NCBI GenBank assembly: GCA_017432685.1
Contig: JAFRIR010000150.1
Location: forward strand, 1 to 64,000
DNA: 64,000 nt
Origin: Flexilinea sp.
GTDB taxonomy: Bacteria; Chloroflexota; Anaerolineae; Anaerolineales; Anaerolineaceae
Reading direction: 5' to 3'
Part shown: piece after piece, positions 1-7,827 of the stretch
Position numbering within the stretch: position 1 is the first letter of the stretch
How the letters are laid out: each line of letters opens with the position of its first letter
Made by a program: the position numbers and the translations under genes
Notes under the pieces: generated by a model
Databases searched by the model: none
Seen by the model: only the letters and a program-made list of their open reading frames with translations
Told to the model about the DNA's origin: nothing

Positions 1-25
1 AGCACAGCACAGCACAGCACAGCAA
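1..25. repeat. AGCAC pentamer tandem repeat
   Basis: The window opens inside a short tandem array of the pentamer agcac (about five copies). The left edge is cut by the window, so its true length is unknown. No gene is associated with it here. Confidence 0.7.
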
Positions 26-143
26 GGATAACTGCGTCCTTTTCCGGATAACTGAATATACAACTCATGATGGATAACCGTCGGATCTGACGGGGTTTAT
101 ACCCTGTCAGGTTCGGCGGTTTTTGTCGTTAAACCACAAAAAG

Positions 144-358
144 GCTCGGGGTCGGATTCCGCAGACTCACGCGATGTGCGTAAGCACGAGCGAAGAGCCG
201 GAGGGATCTGACCCCGCGTGAGAAAGAGGGACGGTACCGCGAAGCGGGCCTGTAACCTCGGGGAGAAAGCACCAATTTCCTCCTTCCCGAGTCTGCGGAG
301 TCAGATCCTTCCGGCTCATGCTTCGCACGAGCCTCCAAAATCCGACCCCTCCGACTCC
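144..358. repeat. Compound inverted repeat, family A (left copy)
   Basis: Two oppositely oriented units (about 144-222 and 291-358) share ggggtcggattcc, cagactc, cgtaagcacgagcgaag and ggatctgacccc, or their complements. The same pair recurs at 3908-4254 beyond the surface-protein gene. The ends are self-complementary (GGGTCAGATCC versus GGATCTGACCC), as in REP or MITE-like elements. No transposase is encoded. Confidence 0.75.
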
Positions 359-417
359 TTTTGTACATATTGGTCTTGCGGCGGCCATAATCGCCGCAAA
401 AAAGGGAGGAAAAACTT

Positions 418-3400
418 ATGATAACGAAGAAAAGAATTTTTGGCATCCTGCTCAGCCTCGCGCTGGTGCTGGGGCTGATGATCGGGATGAGCGCGACGGC
501 GTATGCGGAACCGGCAGGAACGGGTATCAGCTCGCTGCCTGAACAAGCGGGTACATACTATCTGACACAGGATATCACGATCGACAGCACATGGAGTGTG
601 CCGAGTGGCACAACTACTCTCGACCTCAACGGTCATGGTATTCGCATGACCCAAACAAATACAAAAGTGATTGTGGTCGGGGGCGGTGCGAACCTGACAT
701 TAAATGACAGCAATCCTAACGCCGTACACAAATATACGCCTCCGGAAGGTGGTGCAGGAAAAGCAACACTGAATGAGTCTTCGGGCACATTAACTGTAAA
801 CGGTGGGTATATTACAGGTGGTGATATAGGAAACGATGAAAGTGGCGGTGCTGCAATATATGTATCGGGAACATTGACTATGAATGGCGGAGTCCTGATT
901 GGCAATTATGGAGGTCATGGGGGAACTCTTCAGGTAAATAACGGCGCTACAGCCACGATTTACGGAGGAAAGATTACCTATAACGGTGTAACATGGCAGG
1001 GAACGATCCGCAATCAGGGAACGCTGAAAATATATGGCGGTGAGATTACCCACAACAAATCTAATAGTGGAAACCAGTGGCATGCAGGTGGAGTATTTAT
1101 TGCGAATGGGTCATCTTTTTATTTACATGGATCTCCGCTGATTGCAAATAATATTGGCGGCAGTCGAAATGATGGTGGAAATCAGCCAAACAATGTTTGC
1201 CTGGAAGGTAAAATGAAAATTGATGGTTCATTGACCAATACAACTCGTATTGGTATTACGATGAATCTTGGGGGATTTAATGGGACGACCAAAGGTGAGT
1301 TTACTGACAGTTTAGATACACAGTATAACGATGCTTCAAAGTTTGCAAGTGACGATACACGATATTATATGTCAAAGAATGCCTCAACGAATCAGTTGGA
1401 AATCGGTCCGGGTTATGATGTTCTGTATGAAGCGAATGGCGCAACAAGCGGCAGTGTACCGATCGACAGTAGCGCACCATATAACAGTGGGGCAACTGTT
1501 ACTGTTCTCGGCAATACGGGCAATCTGATTAGGACAGGTTATACATTTGGAGGTTGGAATTCAAAAGCTGACGGTACTGGAACTGATTACGCAGTAAGCA
1601 GCACTTTTACCATCAATACTGGAGTTACGCTTTATGCAAAGTGGGTACAGCATATCCACAGCTTCACGTATGCCGCTAACGGCGCAACTATCACGGCAAC
1701 TTGCTCCGTAGCAAATTGTACCCTGACGGACAGCAAGGCAACGCAGACCATTGAAGCTCCGACGATAACAACCTACGGTCAGACTGGAGAGGGCATTAGT
1801 GCCAGCGCTACTCTGACTGGGCTGTCTGACTTCAACGCCGCCACGGGAAAGACTATCGCGACGACTGACATAAAGTATGTCGGCAGAGACAGTACTACCT
1901 ATGCGGAGAGCACTACTGCCCCAACCGGTGCAGGCAAATATACCGCAAAGATCACGGTAGAGGGCAAAACCGCCAGCGTGGACTATGAAATTGCCAAGGC
2001 TGATCCTACTGCGGCGGCTCCGACTGCTACGGCAACCTACGGTCAGACCCTTGCCGATGTGACGCTGACCAATCCGGACGGCAACACGGCGGGAACATGG
2101 GCGTGGGTGGATAGCACCACCAACGTCGGCACCGTGGGCGACCATACCTTCAAGGCGAACTTTACGCCTACGGATACAACGAACTACAACAGCAAATCTG
2201 ATGTTGACGTGACTGTAACGGTCGTCAAGGCTGCTAACCCGGCGACTGTCACCGGAACAGCGAGTGTCACTAAAGGCGGTAACACCGTCGATCTGGCGGA
2301 TAATGTCACGCTGAACGGCGCAGCAGGGGATGTCAGCTATGAAATCAGCGGTGAAGCCAACGGATGCTCACTGAATGGTAGTGTGCTGACTTCTGGCGCC
2401 AATACCGGCAGCGTGATCGTGAACGTCACGGTTGCGGCGGACGACAACTATAACGCGCTGGCCGCGACACCCATTGCTGTGACGATCACCGACAAGCAGA
2501 CCCAGACCATCACCGCTTCTGATGTGACCGCCACATATGGCGATACGGGCGTAAAGATCGAGGCCAGCACTACCGGTGACGGCGCGTTGAGCTACGCGGT
2601 CAAGGATGGCAGCGCGGATTACATCGATGTAGATGCTTCTACCGGCGCACTGACGATCAAGAAAGTCGGTACGGTTGCCGTCATTGTCGCGGCGGAGGAA
2701 ACTGCTACCCACGCTCAGGCGACCAAAGAAGTGACCGTGACGATTGACAGGGCGAATGCCGTTGCCGCCACCGTTACCGCGAACAACCGCATCTACGACG
2801 GCACGGAGAAACCGCTGGTCACCGTGGATGATTCAACCCTGGTGGGCGGCACAATGGTTTACGCTCTCGGTACAGATGCAGCCACAGCCCCCGCCGATAA
2901 CCTTTATACCACATCCATCCCTGCAAAAACCAACGCGGGAACCTATTATGTCTGGTATAAGGTTTTGGGAGATTCAGACCACAATCCCAGCCCTGTATAT
3001 GGACCGATGACGGTTGTGATCAAGCCCGCTCCTGCTGAACTGACGGAAGACGAGAAACCGCAGTCCAATGCGCCGCTTACCTATATTGACGGTGTTGAAC
3101 AGAAACTTGTGACTGCACCGAAAAAACTTCCGGAAGGCTATACCGTTCAGTACAGCCTTGGCGGTGGAGAGACCTGGACGGATGAGATCCCGACCGGGAT
3201 GGAGAGCGGTGACTACACCGTGAGTGTACAGTACATCGGCGATGACAACCACATAACCTTCCGTGGGGAAGATATCGAAGTCACGATCGGACGTGCCATG
3301 GAAATGCAGGTGGACTTCATCATCCTGCGATATAACGGTACAAGAGGTTTGCCGGAGGAAATCGACGGGCTGACGATCAATCCTGTGATCCATGTGAAAA

Positions 3401-3903
3401 ATGGCGATGATGAGTCGGTCTCCAAAGGACTGGAACTGGAACTGAAGAAAGGGATGGAATCGAAGGTTTCGGTTGAAAACGTGGAGTTCACCGGCAAGGT
3501 GACGGATCCGGCTCCCGGAAAATATGAAGTCACGGTGACGGGATTGCCGAAGAGTGTTTTCGGCCGGGACAAGATTTACTGGACGGAAGGCCCGGTGGAG
3601 GGTCCGGTAAAGTGGAAATACGACCTGATCGCAAAGGGTGAGATCAACGAGAAAGACAAAAAGATCGTGGTGACGGTTTACCTGATCTTTGATGACGGCA
3701 GCCGTCCGGATGAAATCAAGGTCTATGCCCTGCCGGAGGATGAGATCGGGGCATACCGGCTTAACGATGACGGAACGAAGGAGTATCTGCTGTTCCATAC
3801 CTACGGCATCTGCATGCAGTGGCTGGGACAGGACGAGCTCTGCCGAGGTTACGAGCGCTGCTTCCACAAGGAGTCGCCCTTCGTCAACCCGTTTGTGAAA
3901 TAA
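418..3903 (+). CDS. Large secreted repeat-containing surface protein
   Basis: Probable cell-surface or secreted protein of 1161 aa. Residues 1-30 form a clear signal peptide (MITKKR, hydrophobic core, cleavage after AYA). Residues about 35-330 are Gly/Asn/Thr-rich with repeated short beta-strand patterns typical of right-handed beta-helix or adhesin-like regions (LTVNGG, LTMNGG, ATIYGG, LKIYGG). Residues about 333-411 match the Listeria-Bacteroides (InlB B-type) repeat, ending GYTFGGW...LYAKWV. Residues about 440-950 are successive immunoglobulin-like modules with recurring ITTYGQTG, PTATATYGQT and DVTATYGDTG starts (MBG/YDG-like). The last 200 residues are non-repetitive and end in a Cys-containing block (CMQWLG, ELCRGYERC). 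No LPXTG sorting motif or C-terminal membrane anchor is visible. The start is supported by gggagga. Substrate or ligand is unknown. Confidence 0.85.
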   Translation: MITKKRIFGILLSLALVLGLMIGMSATAYAEPAGTGISSLPEQAGTYYLTQDITIDSTWSVPSGTTTLDLNGHGIRMTQTNTKVIVVGGGANLTLNDSNPNAVHKYTPPEGGAGKATLNESSGTLTVNGGYITGGDIGNDESGGAAIYVSGTLTMNGGVLIGNYGGHGGTLQVNNGATATIYGGKITYNGVTWQGTIRNQGTLKIYGGEITHNKSNSGNQWHAGGVFIANGSSFYLHGSPLIANNIGGSRNDGGNQPNNVCLEGKMKIDGSLTNTTRIGITMNLGGFNGTTKGEFTDSLDTQYNDASKFASDDTRYYMSKNASTNQLEIGPGYDVLYEANGATSGSVPIDSSAPYNSGATVTVLGNTGNLIRTGYTFGGWNSKADGTGTDYAVSSTFTINTGVTLYAKWVQHIHSFTYAANGATITATCSVANCTLTDSKATQTIEAPTITTYGQTGEGISASATLTGLSDFNAATGKTIATTDIKYVGRDSTTYAESTTAPTGAGKYTAKITVEGKTASVDYEIAKADPTAAAPTATATYGQTLADVTLTNPDGNTAGTWAWVDSTTNVGTVGDHTFKANFTPTDTTNYNSKSDVDVTVTVVKAANPATVTGTASVTKGGNTVDLADNVTLNGAAGDVSYEISGEANGCSLNGSVLTSGANTGSVIVNVTVAADDNYNALAATPIAVTITDKQTQTITASDVTATYGDTGVKIEASTTGDGALSYAVKDGSADYIDVDASTGALTIKKVGTVAVIVAAEETATHAQATKEVTVTIDRANAVAATVTANNRIYDGTEKPLVTVDDSTLVGGTMVYALGTDAATAPADNLYTTSIPAKTNAGTYYVWYKVLGDSDHNPSPVYGPMTVVIKPAPAELTEDEKPQSNAPLTYIDGVEQKLVTAPKKLPEGYTVQYSLGGGETWTDEIPTGMESGDYTVSVQYIGDDNHITFRGEDIEVTIGRAMEMQVDFIILRYNGTRGLPEEIDGLTINPVIHVKNGDDESVSKGLELELKKGMESKVSVENVEFTGKVTDPAPGKYEVTVTGLPKSVFGRDKIYWTEGPVEGPVKWKYDLIAKGEINEKDKKIVVTVYLIFDDGSRPDEIKVYALPEDEIGAYRLNDDGTKEYLLFHTYGICMQWLGQDELCRGYERCFHKESPFVNPFVK

Positions 3904-3907
3904 AGAA

Positions 3908-4254
3908 GCTCGGGGTCGGATTCCGCAGACTCGCGCGATGTGCGTAAGCACGAGCGAAGAGTCAGAGGGATCTGACCCCGCTTGAATCTGAGCACACGGG
4001 GACGGTTTCTGCGCTGCAGCGTAGCCTGCACGCAGGAACCGTCCCCATGTGCGCTCAATGGCAAGCGATATACTTCAAATCAAGCGCACAAGGTGACAGT
4101 TCTTCTGTGCCGGCTGCGCGGCAGCAGAAAAACTGTCCCCGTGTGCTCCGCTGCAGCGTAGCCTGCACGCAGGTACCGTCCCTCTTCTGAGCGGGGTCAG
4201 ATCCTTCCGACTCATGCTTCGCACGAGCCTCCAGAATCTGACCCCTCCGACTCA
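3908..4254. repeat. Compound inverted repeat, family A (right copy)
   Basis: The second occurrence of the 144-358 element: a forward unit at about 3908-3983 and an inverted unit at about 4191-4254, here separated by about 200 bp of family B hairpins. Together with the left copy it brackets the surface-protein gene. Confidence 0.75.
3991..4180. repeat. Family B hairpin repeats
   Basis: Three related units: 3991-4054, 4081-4147 and a partial one at 4147-4180. Each pairs a ggggacggtt- or gtgacagtt-type arm with its complement around a GC-rich loop (gctgcagcgtagcctgcacgcagg). A further partial copy lies near 4336-4400 (gatggggacggttcc). They look like non-coding palindromic elements. Confidence 0.65.
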
Positions 4255-4562
4255 TCAGATTGGCGTGACCGTGCGATTTGTCGGAAGATTTTTCAATAGC
4301 ATGGAGCAGGGAGGAATACCGATTGCCCGAGGGTGACAGATGGGGACGGTTCCACTGCGACACAACGCGCTTGTCATGTTCCCATGACAAGGCTTAGCGT
4401 GTCTTCGGGCAACCGGCACCACTGTCACCTGCCGGAAGATTTTTCAACAGCACGGAGCAGGAGCTTCGCTCCACTTGTCTTGCGAAGCACTCTGTCTGAA
4501 TTGCAAGAAAACAAAGAAGTAAGCTCACATAGTAGGAAAAGATAAAAGTAAAAAAGGTGAGA

Positions 4563-4591
4563 ACAGCCGAAATCCGCAGGATTTCGGCTGT
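4563..4591. terminator. Perfect 13-bp hairpin upstream of glnS
   Basis: Arms ACAGCCGAAATCC and GGATTTCGGCTGT enclose a GCA loop. There is no T-run on the plus strand. On the minus strand the hairpin is followed, after about six bases, by a run of T. It may be a terminator for minus-strand transcripts or a regulatory leader structure. Confidence 0.45.
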
Positions 4592-4599
4592 CTCAGAAT

Positions 4600-4629
4600 T
4601 TGTCATTGTTGCATGAATCATGATATACT
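4600..4629 (+). promoter_or_regulatory. Putative sigma-70 promoter of glnS
   Basis: TTGTCA at 4600-4605 and TATACT at 4624-4629 are separated by 18 bp, and the ATG at 4667 follows after a short leader with AGGAGG at 4653-4658. Confidence 0.5.
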
Positions 4630-4666
4630 ATTCATTCATGAACTGTGAACACAGGAGGAAACGCTC

Positions 4667-6406
4667 ATGAGCGAAAACGAAAAGATCATCAATGAAGAAG
4701 CCGCCGAAAATGCGGAAAACCGGAACTTCATCTACAACTTTATCGAAGAAGACATTGCCCCGGGCGGACAATATGAAGGCATGACTGTCCACACGCGTTT
4801 TCCACCGGAACCGAACGGCTATCTGCACATCGGTCACTGCAAGGCGCTCTGCATCGATTTCGGCATGGCGGAGAAGTTCAACGGTCTGTGCAACCTGCGC
4901 ATGGATGACACCAACCCGGCGAAGGAAGACACCGAATATGTGGACGCGATCCAGGAAGATATCCATTGGCTGGGGTTTGACTGGGGGGACCGCTTCTATT
5001 ACGGTTCGGATTACTTTGAAAAAGACTATGAATATGCCATTGAGCTGATCAAAAAGGGCCTGGCTTATGTCTGTGAGCTTTCCCCGGAGGAGTTTAAGGC
5101 CAATCGTGGAGATACATCCACTCCGGCGACCTCCCCGTACCGTGACCGTCCGATCGAGGAAAACCTCGCGCTCTTCGAGAAAATGAAGAACGGCGAAGTT
5201 CCTGAGGGCGCCATGACACTGCGGGCAAAGATCGACCTGGCTTCCGGAAATTTCAACATGCGCGACCCGGTGATCTACCGCATTCGCTTCATCAACCATC
5301 ACCGTCAGGGGACCAAATGGTGCATCTTCCCGATGTATGACTTTGCTCACCCGATCCAGGACGCGCTGGAAGGCATCACCCATTCGCTTTGTTCCCTGGA
5401 ATATGAAGACCACCGCCCGCTGTATGATTGGGTGGTTTCCAACGTTTCCATCCCTTATCACAAACCGCGGCAGATCGAGTTTGCCCGTCTCGGCATTGAT
5501 CACACCGTGATGTCCAAGCGCAAGCTGCGCAAGCTGGTCGAAGAGGGCTATGTCTCCGGATGGAACGACCCCCGCATGCCAACCCTCTGCGGTCTGCGCC
5601 GCAGAGGCTATACCGCCGCCTCGATCCGCAATTTCTGCGACTCCATCGGTGTGGGAAAACGCGTCAATGTCATCGAATACGCGGAACTGGAACGCTGCCT
5701 GCGCGATGACCTGAACAACACCGCCGAGCGGACCATGGCTGTGCTGCATCCGGTGAAGCTGACCGTTACCAACTATCCGGACGGCCAGTCCGAAACCTTC
5801 ACTGTTGAAAACAACCCGATGAACCCGGATCAGGGCACCCGTGAGATCACCTTCAGCAAGCATCTGTGGCTGGAAGCGGATGACTTTATGGAAAACCCGA
5901 TCCCGAAATATAAGCGCATGTTCCCCGGCAATGAAGTCCGCCTCAAGGGGGCTTATCTGGTGAAATGCACCGGCTGTGTCAAGGACGAGGCCGGCAATGT
6001 GATCGAAGTGCTCTGCGAATATGATCCGGAATCCCGCGGCGGGGATCCTGCCGATGGCCGCAAGGTCAAGGGTGCGACCCTGCACTGGGTCGATTCTGAA
6101 AACTGCGTGGATGCGGAAGTGAGACTTTACGACAACCTGTTCTCTGATCCGCAGCCGGACAGCGCGGAGAATTTCCTGGATTGCCTGAATCCTGACAGCC
6201 TGACGGTCCTGGACGGCTGCAAAGTTGAAAAGGGTCTGGTGGATGTGGCGAAGGAATTCGAAGCCCGTGAGCATAAGTCCGGGACCAATGCCCCGACCTT
6301 CCAGTTCATGCGCGTGGGCTTTTTCGCGATGGACAATGTGGACAGCAAGCCGGACCATCTGGTGTTCAACCGTTCCGTTCTGCTGAAAGACGGCTTCAAA
6401 AAATAA
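4667..6406 (+). CDS. glnS: Glutaminyl-tRNA synthetase
   Basis: Class I aminoacyl-tRNA synthetase that charges tRNA-Gln with glutamine in the cytoplasm. It is 579 aa, slightly longer than the usual bacterial enzyme of about 550. The HIGH motif is at residues 54-57 within PPEPNGYLHIGH, the form typical of GlnRS, and the KMSKS equivalent is MSKRK at about 282-286. The C-terminal half is the beta-barrel anticodon-binding region. AGGAGG at 4653-4658 fixes the start. Direct Gln-tRNA charging means this organism need not rely only on the GatCAB amidotransferase route, though the window cannot show whether GatCAB is absent. It is a single-gene unit with its own promoter. A long antisense ORF across the gene is a reading-frame shadow. 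Confidence 0.96.
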   Translation: MSENEKIINEEAAENAENRNFIYNFIEEDIAPGGQYEGMTVHTRFPPEPNGYLHIGHCKALCIDFGMAEKFNGLCNLRMDDTNPAKEDTEYVDAIQEDIHWLGFDWGDRFYYGSDYFEKDYEYAIELIKKGLAYVCELSPEEFKANRGDTSTPATSPYRDRPIEENLALFEKMKNGEVPEGAMTLRAKIDLASGNFNMRDPVIYRIRFINHHRQGTKWCIFPMYDFAHPIQDALEGITHSLCSLEYEDHRPLYDWVVSNVSIPYHKPRQIEFARLGIDHTVMSKRKLRKLVEEGYVSGWNDPRMPTLCGLRRRGYTAASIRNFCDSIGVGKRVNVIEYAELERCLRDDLNNTAERTMAVLHPVKLTVTNYPDGQSETFTVENNPMNPDQGTREITFSKHLWLEADDFMENPIPKYKRMFPGNEVRLKGAYLVKCTGCVKDEAGNVIEVLCEYDPESRGGDPADGRKVKGATLHWVDSENCVDAEVRLYDNLFSDPQPDSAENFLDCLNPDSLTVLDGCKVEKGLVDVAKEFEAREHKSGTNAPTFQFMRVGFFAMDNVDSKPDHLVFNRSVLLKDGFKK

Positions 6407-6407
6407 G

Positions 6408-6493
6408 GTATCTATTCAGAACGAAGCACACGGAGACTGCTCTGCTGATGTTGCGAAGCCAACACAGCAGGGCTGTATCCCGTGATGCGTCTG
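6408..6493 (+). repeat. Family C dispersed repeat, copy C1
   Basis: About 85 bp, beginning gtatctattcag and containing cgaagcacacggagactgc and a ctgctgatg...caacacagcag internal palindrome. An inverted, nearly identical copy lies at 7321-7419; a weaker one is at 32111-32206. Non-coding. Confidence 0.8.
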
Positions 6494-6591
6494 AGACACT
6501 GATATACTCAAATGAACCAAAAAAGCTGCAGTGACCGCTGCAGCTTTATTAATTTAATTGTACAGAAATGTAACGAAAATGTAATTTTTCC

Positions 6592-6620
6592 TTGACATTA
6601 TAGAAAAAGTATTCTATAAT
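6592..6620 (+). promoter_or_regulatory. Consensus promoter with LexA-like palindrome
   Basis: TTGACA (6592-6597) and TATAAT (6615-6620) are exact consensus boxes with 17-bp spacing. An inverted repeat TATAGAA-N6-TTCTATA (6599-6618) covers the spacer and -10. The GAA-N6-TTC arms have the same geometry as the Gram-positive LexA box (GAAC-N4-GTTC), with the inner C and G replaced. A repressor bound here would block RNA polymerase. The expected transcription start (about 6627) is almost at the ATG. That the repressor is LexA is inference. Confidence 0.75.
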
Positions 6621-6628
6621 GTCTCATT

Positions 6629-7300
6629 ATGATAAATTATTATCTTGAACCTAAGTATACCACAGTTTTTGAGCACGGATGCAAGATTCTTTACGGATCT
6701 CATGCGGCTGCCGGTTTTCTGCTCACTCTCGCTGCTGAGTCGTCAGTAGAGCGGCCGGTCCATTTGCTGGATTTCGGCAATCGCTGTGACATGTACTACG
6801 TGGCCCGGCAGCTGCGCTATCTGACCCGTGATCCGGCTGCCGCGATGCAGAACATCCGGCTGCAGCGGGCTTTCACCTGTTACCAGACGCTGGCGCTTTT
6901 GCGTCAGCTTGAAACGCTGGAGGTGGGGATGCCCCTTTTCATCCTGGACCTGCTTGCGCCGTTTCTGGATGAGAACATCAGGACGAACGAGGTCTTCCGG
7001 CTGTTCGGTGAGGCGGTGGAGCTGCTGCGCTGTGCGATGCGGACCCGGCCGCTGCTGATCGGGATGAAGCCTGTGCCGCAGAAGCTTGCGCCGGACCGAG
7101 TGTGCCTGGCCGCAAATCTGGCACGGGAATTCGGCCTGATTCCGGTTCGGGAAGCTCTTCAAGGGAACATGGAAGAAAGTGATGGATATCGGCAGCGTCT
7201 GGCGGTCCGGGTCTTTGGTTCAAACAGCGGGTATCAAAAACAGGAGATGCCGGCGCTGATGGACGGACAGCCGACGTTGTTCGATTTTCCGGCCGGGTAG
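6629..7300 (+). CDS. RecA-like protein lacking a P-loop, polymerase cassette gene 1
   Basis: 223 aa. The overall pattern recalls a RecA/RadB/KaiC core: a strand ending LLDFGNRCDMY (46-56), a helical region with RAFTCYQ (80-86), and a Walker-B-like strand LFILDLLAPFLDE (103-115). Where a Walker A motif should lie (about 19-32, KILYGSHAAAGF) there is no GK[ST], so ATP hydrolysis is unlikely. A C-terminal tail with PTLFDFP resembles a sliding-clamp-binding or partner-docking peptide (speculative). It is followed by a small helical protein and a family-B polymerase, an arrangement reminiscent of ImuA, a RecA-like protein serving a mutagenic polymerase. The ATG lies 8 bp after the -10 box and lacks a Shine-Dalgarno sequence, implying a leaderless message. 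The specific family assignment is uncertain. Confidence 0.8.
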   Translation: MINYYLEPKYTTVFEHGCKILYGSHAAAGFLLTLAAESSVERPVHLLDFGNRCDMYYVARQLRYLTRDPAAAMQNIRLQRAFTCYQTLALLRQLETLEVGMPLFILDLLAPFLDENIRTNEVFRLFGEAVELLRCAMRTRPLLIGMKPVPQKLAPDRVCLAANLAREFGLIPVREALQGNMEESDGYRQRLAVRVFGSNSGYQKQEMPALMDGQPTLFDFPAG

Positions 7301-7320
7301 CCATGGTTTTTTATTGTAAT

Positions 7321-7419
7321 TGTTCAGAACCGGATAACGCATCACGGGATACAGCCCTGCTGTGTCGGCTCCGCGTCATCAGCAGAGCAGTCTCCGTGTG
7401 CTTCGTACTGAATAGATAC
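7321..7419 (-). repeat. Family C dispersed repeat, copy C2 (inverted)
   Basis: Reverse complement of C1 (6408-6493), with only about ten differences over 85 bp. It sits between cassette genes 1 and 2, so the RecA-like gene is bracketed by inverted copies. It could form a strong hairpin in the operon transcript or affect its processing. Confidence 0.8.
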
Positions 7420-7444
7420 TTTTATTTTACAGCAGGGAGGAGAT

Positions 7445-7786
7445 ATGGGACGAACGATACAATCAGCAACACAAACCTGGATCGAAGAAGAAAAAGCGCT
7501 GCAGCGTTTTACACGCGCCCTGCGCCGGGAAGATCAGGCGGTGATGAAAGACCTGATCCATCTTTCCCGGCTGCATATCGCGGAGACTTCCTATGCCGGG
7601 AATCTATACCCGATGGATACCTATATCATCAGTATGCTGCTGGAAGTTGCCAAGCGCAGTGAGCGGATCGAGACCAAGGTCAACGAGCTTTGCCGGCAGT
7701 GCGGTATTGAAGATGTCCCTGAACCCAGTGTACCGAACCTGCCGAGCCTGCGCCAGCTGCTTTATCCGGACCAATCAGATGAATGA
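7445..7786 (+). CDS. Small helical protein, polymerase cassette gene 2
   Basis: 113 aa, with no recognised family. Residues 1-85 are predicted by eye to be mostly amphipathic helix, rich in Glu, Arg and Leu, with IEEEKALQRF and RREDQAVMKDL. Two cysteines (CRQC, about 84-87) precede a Pro-rich tail ending LRQLLYPDQSDE. A strong GGGAGGAG Shine-Dalgarno supports the start. It lies between the RecA-like gene and the family-B polymerase on the same strand, 41 bp before the polymerase, so a role as an adaptor or accessory subunit is likely but unproven. Confidence 0.75.
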   Translation: MGRTIQSATQTWIEEEKALQRFTRALRREDQAVMKDLIHLSRLHIAETSYAGNLYPMDTYIISMLLEVAKRSERIETKVNELCRQCGIEDVPEPSVPNLPSLRQLLYPDQSDE

Positions 7787-7827
7787 TGTGAAATTATCTC
7801 TGTAAGACAGAAAACAGGGAGGCTGAG

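Larger units (their letters stand above)
1..417. other. Intergenic region with repeats, leader of the surface protein
   Basis: No convincing gene lies here. The stretch holds the agcac array, a short inverted repeat near 88-112 (tctgacgggg / ccctgtcagg), a compound palindromic element at 144-358, and a Shine-Dalgarno sequence (gggagga, about 404-410) just before the ATG at 418. Short ORFs on both strands here are repeat-derived and overlap each other in several frames. Confidence 0.6.
3904..4666. other. Long intergenic repeat field before glnS
   Basis: This 760-bp stretch has no supported gene. It holds family A elements (3908-4254), several GACGGTTC/GAACCGTCC-type hairpins (family B), a related copy near 4336-4400, a perfect hairpin (4563-4591) and the glnS promoter. 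Short ORFs on both strands here are overlapping repeat translations. Confidence 0.65.

Noticed and set aside
2974..3951. 325-codon minus-strand ORF in the surface-protein gene
   Set aside because: Overlaps a signal-peptide-bearing gene with Shine-Dalgarno; composition is that of a shadow frame.
4055..4390. 111-codon ORF in the repeat field before glnS
   Set aside because: Translation of palindromic repeats; overlapping frames on both strands are equally open.
4628..6358. 576-codon ORF antisense to glnS
   Set aside because: Complement of an intact, conserved gene; low-complexity His/Arg/Val composition, no ribosome site or family resemblance.
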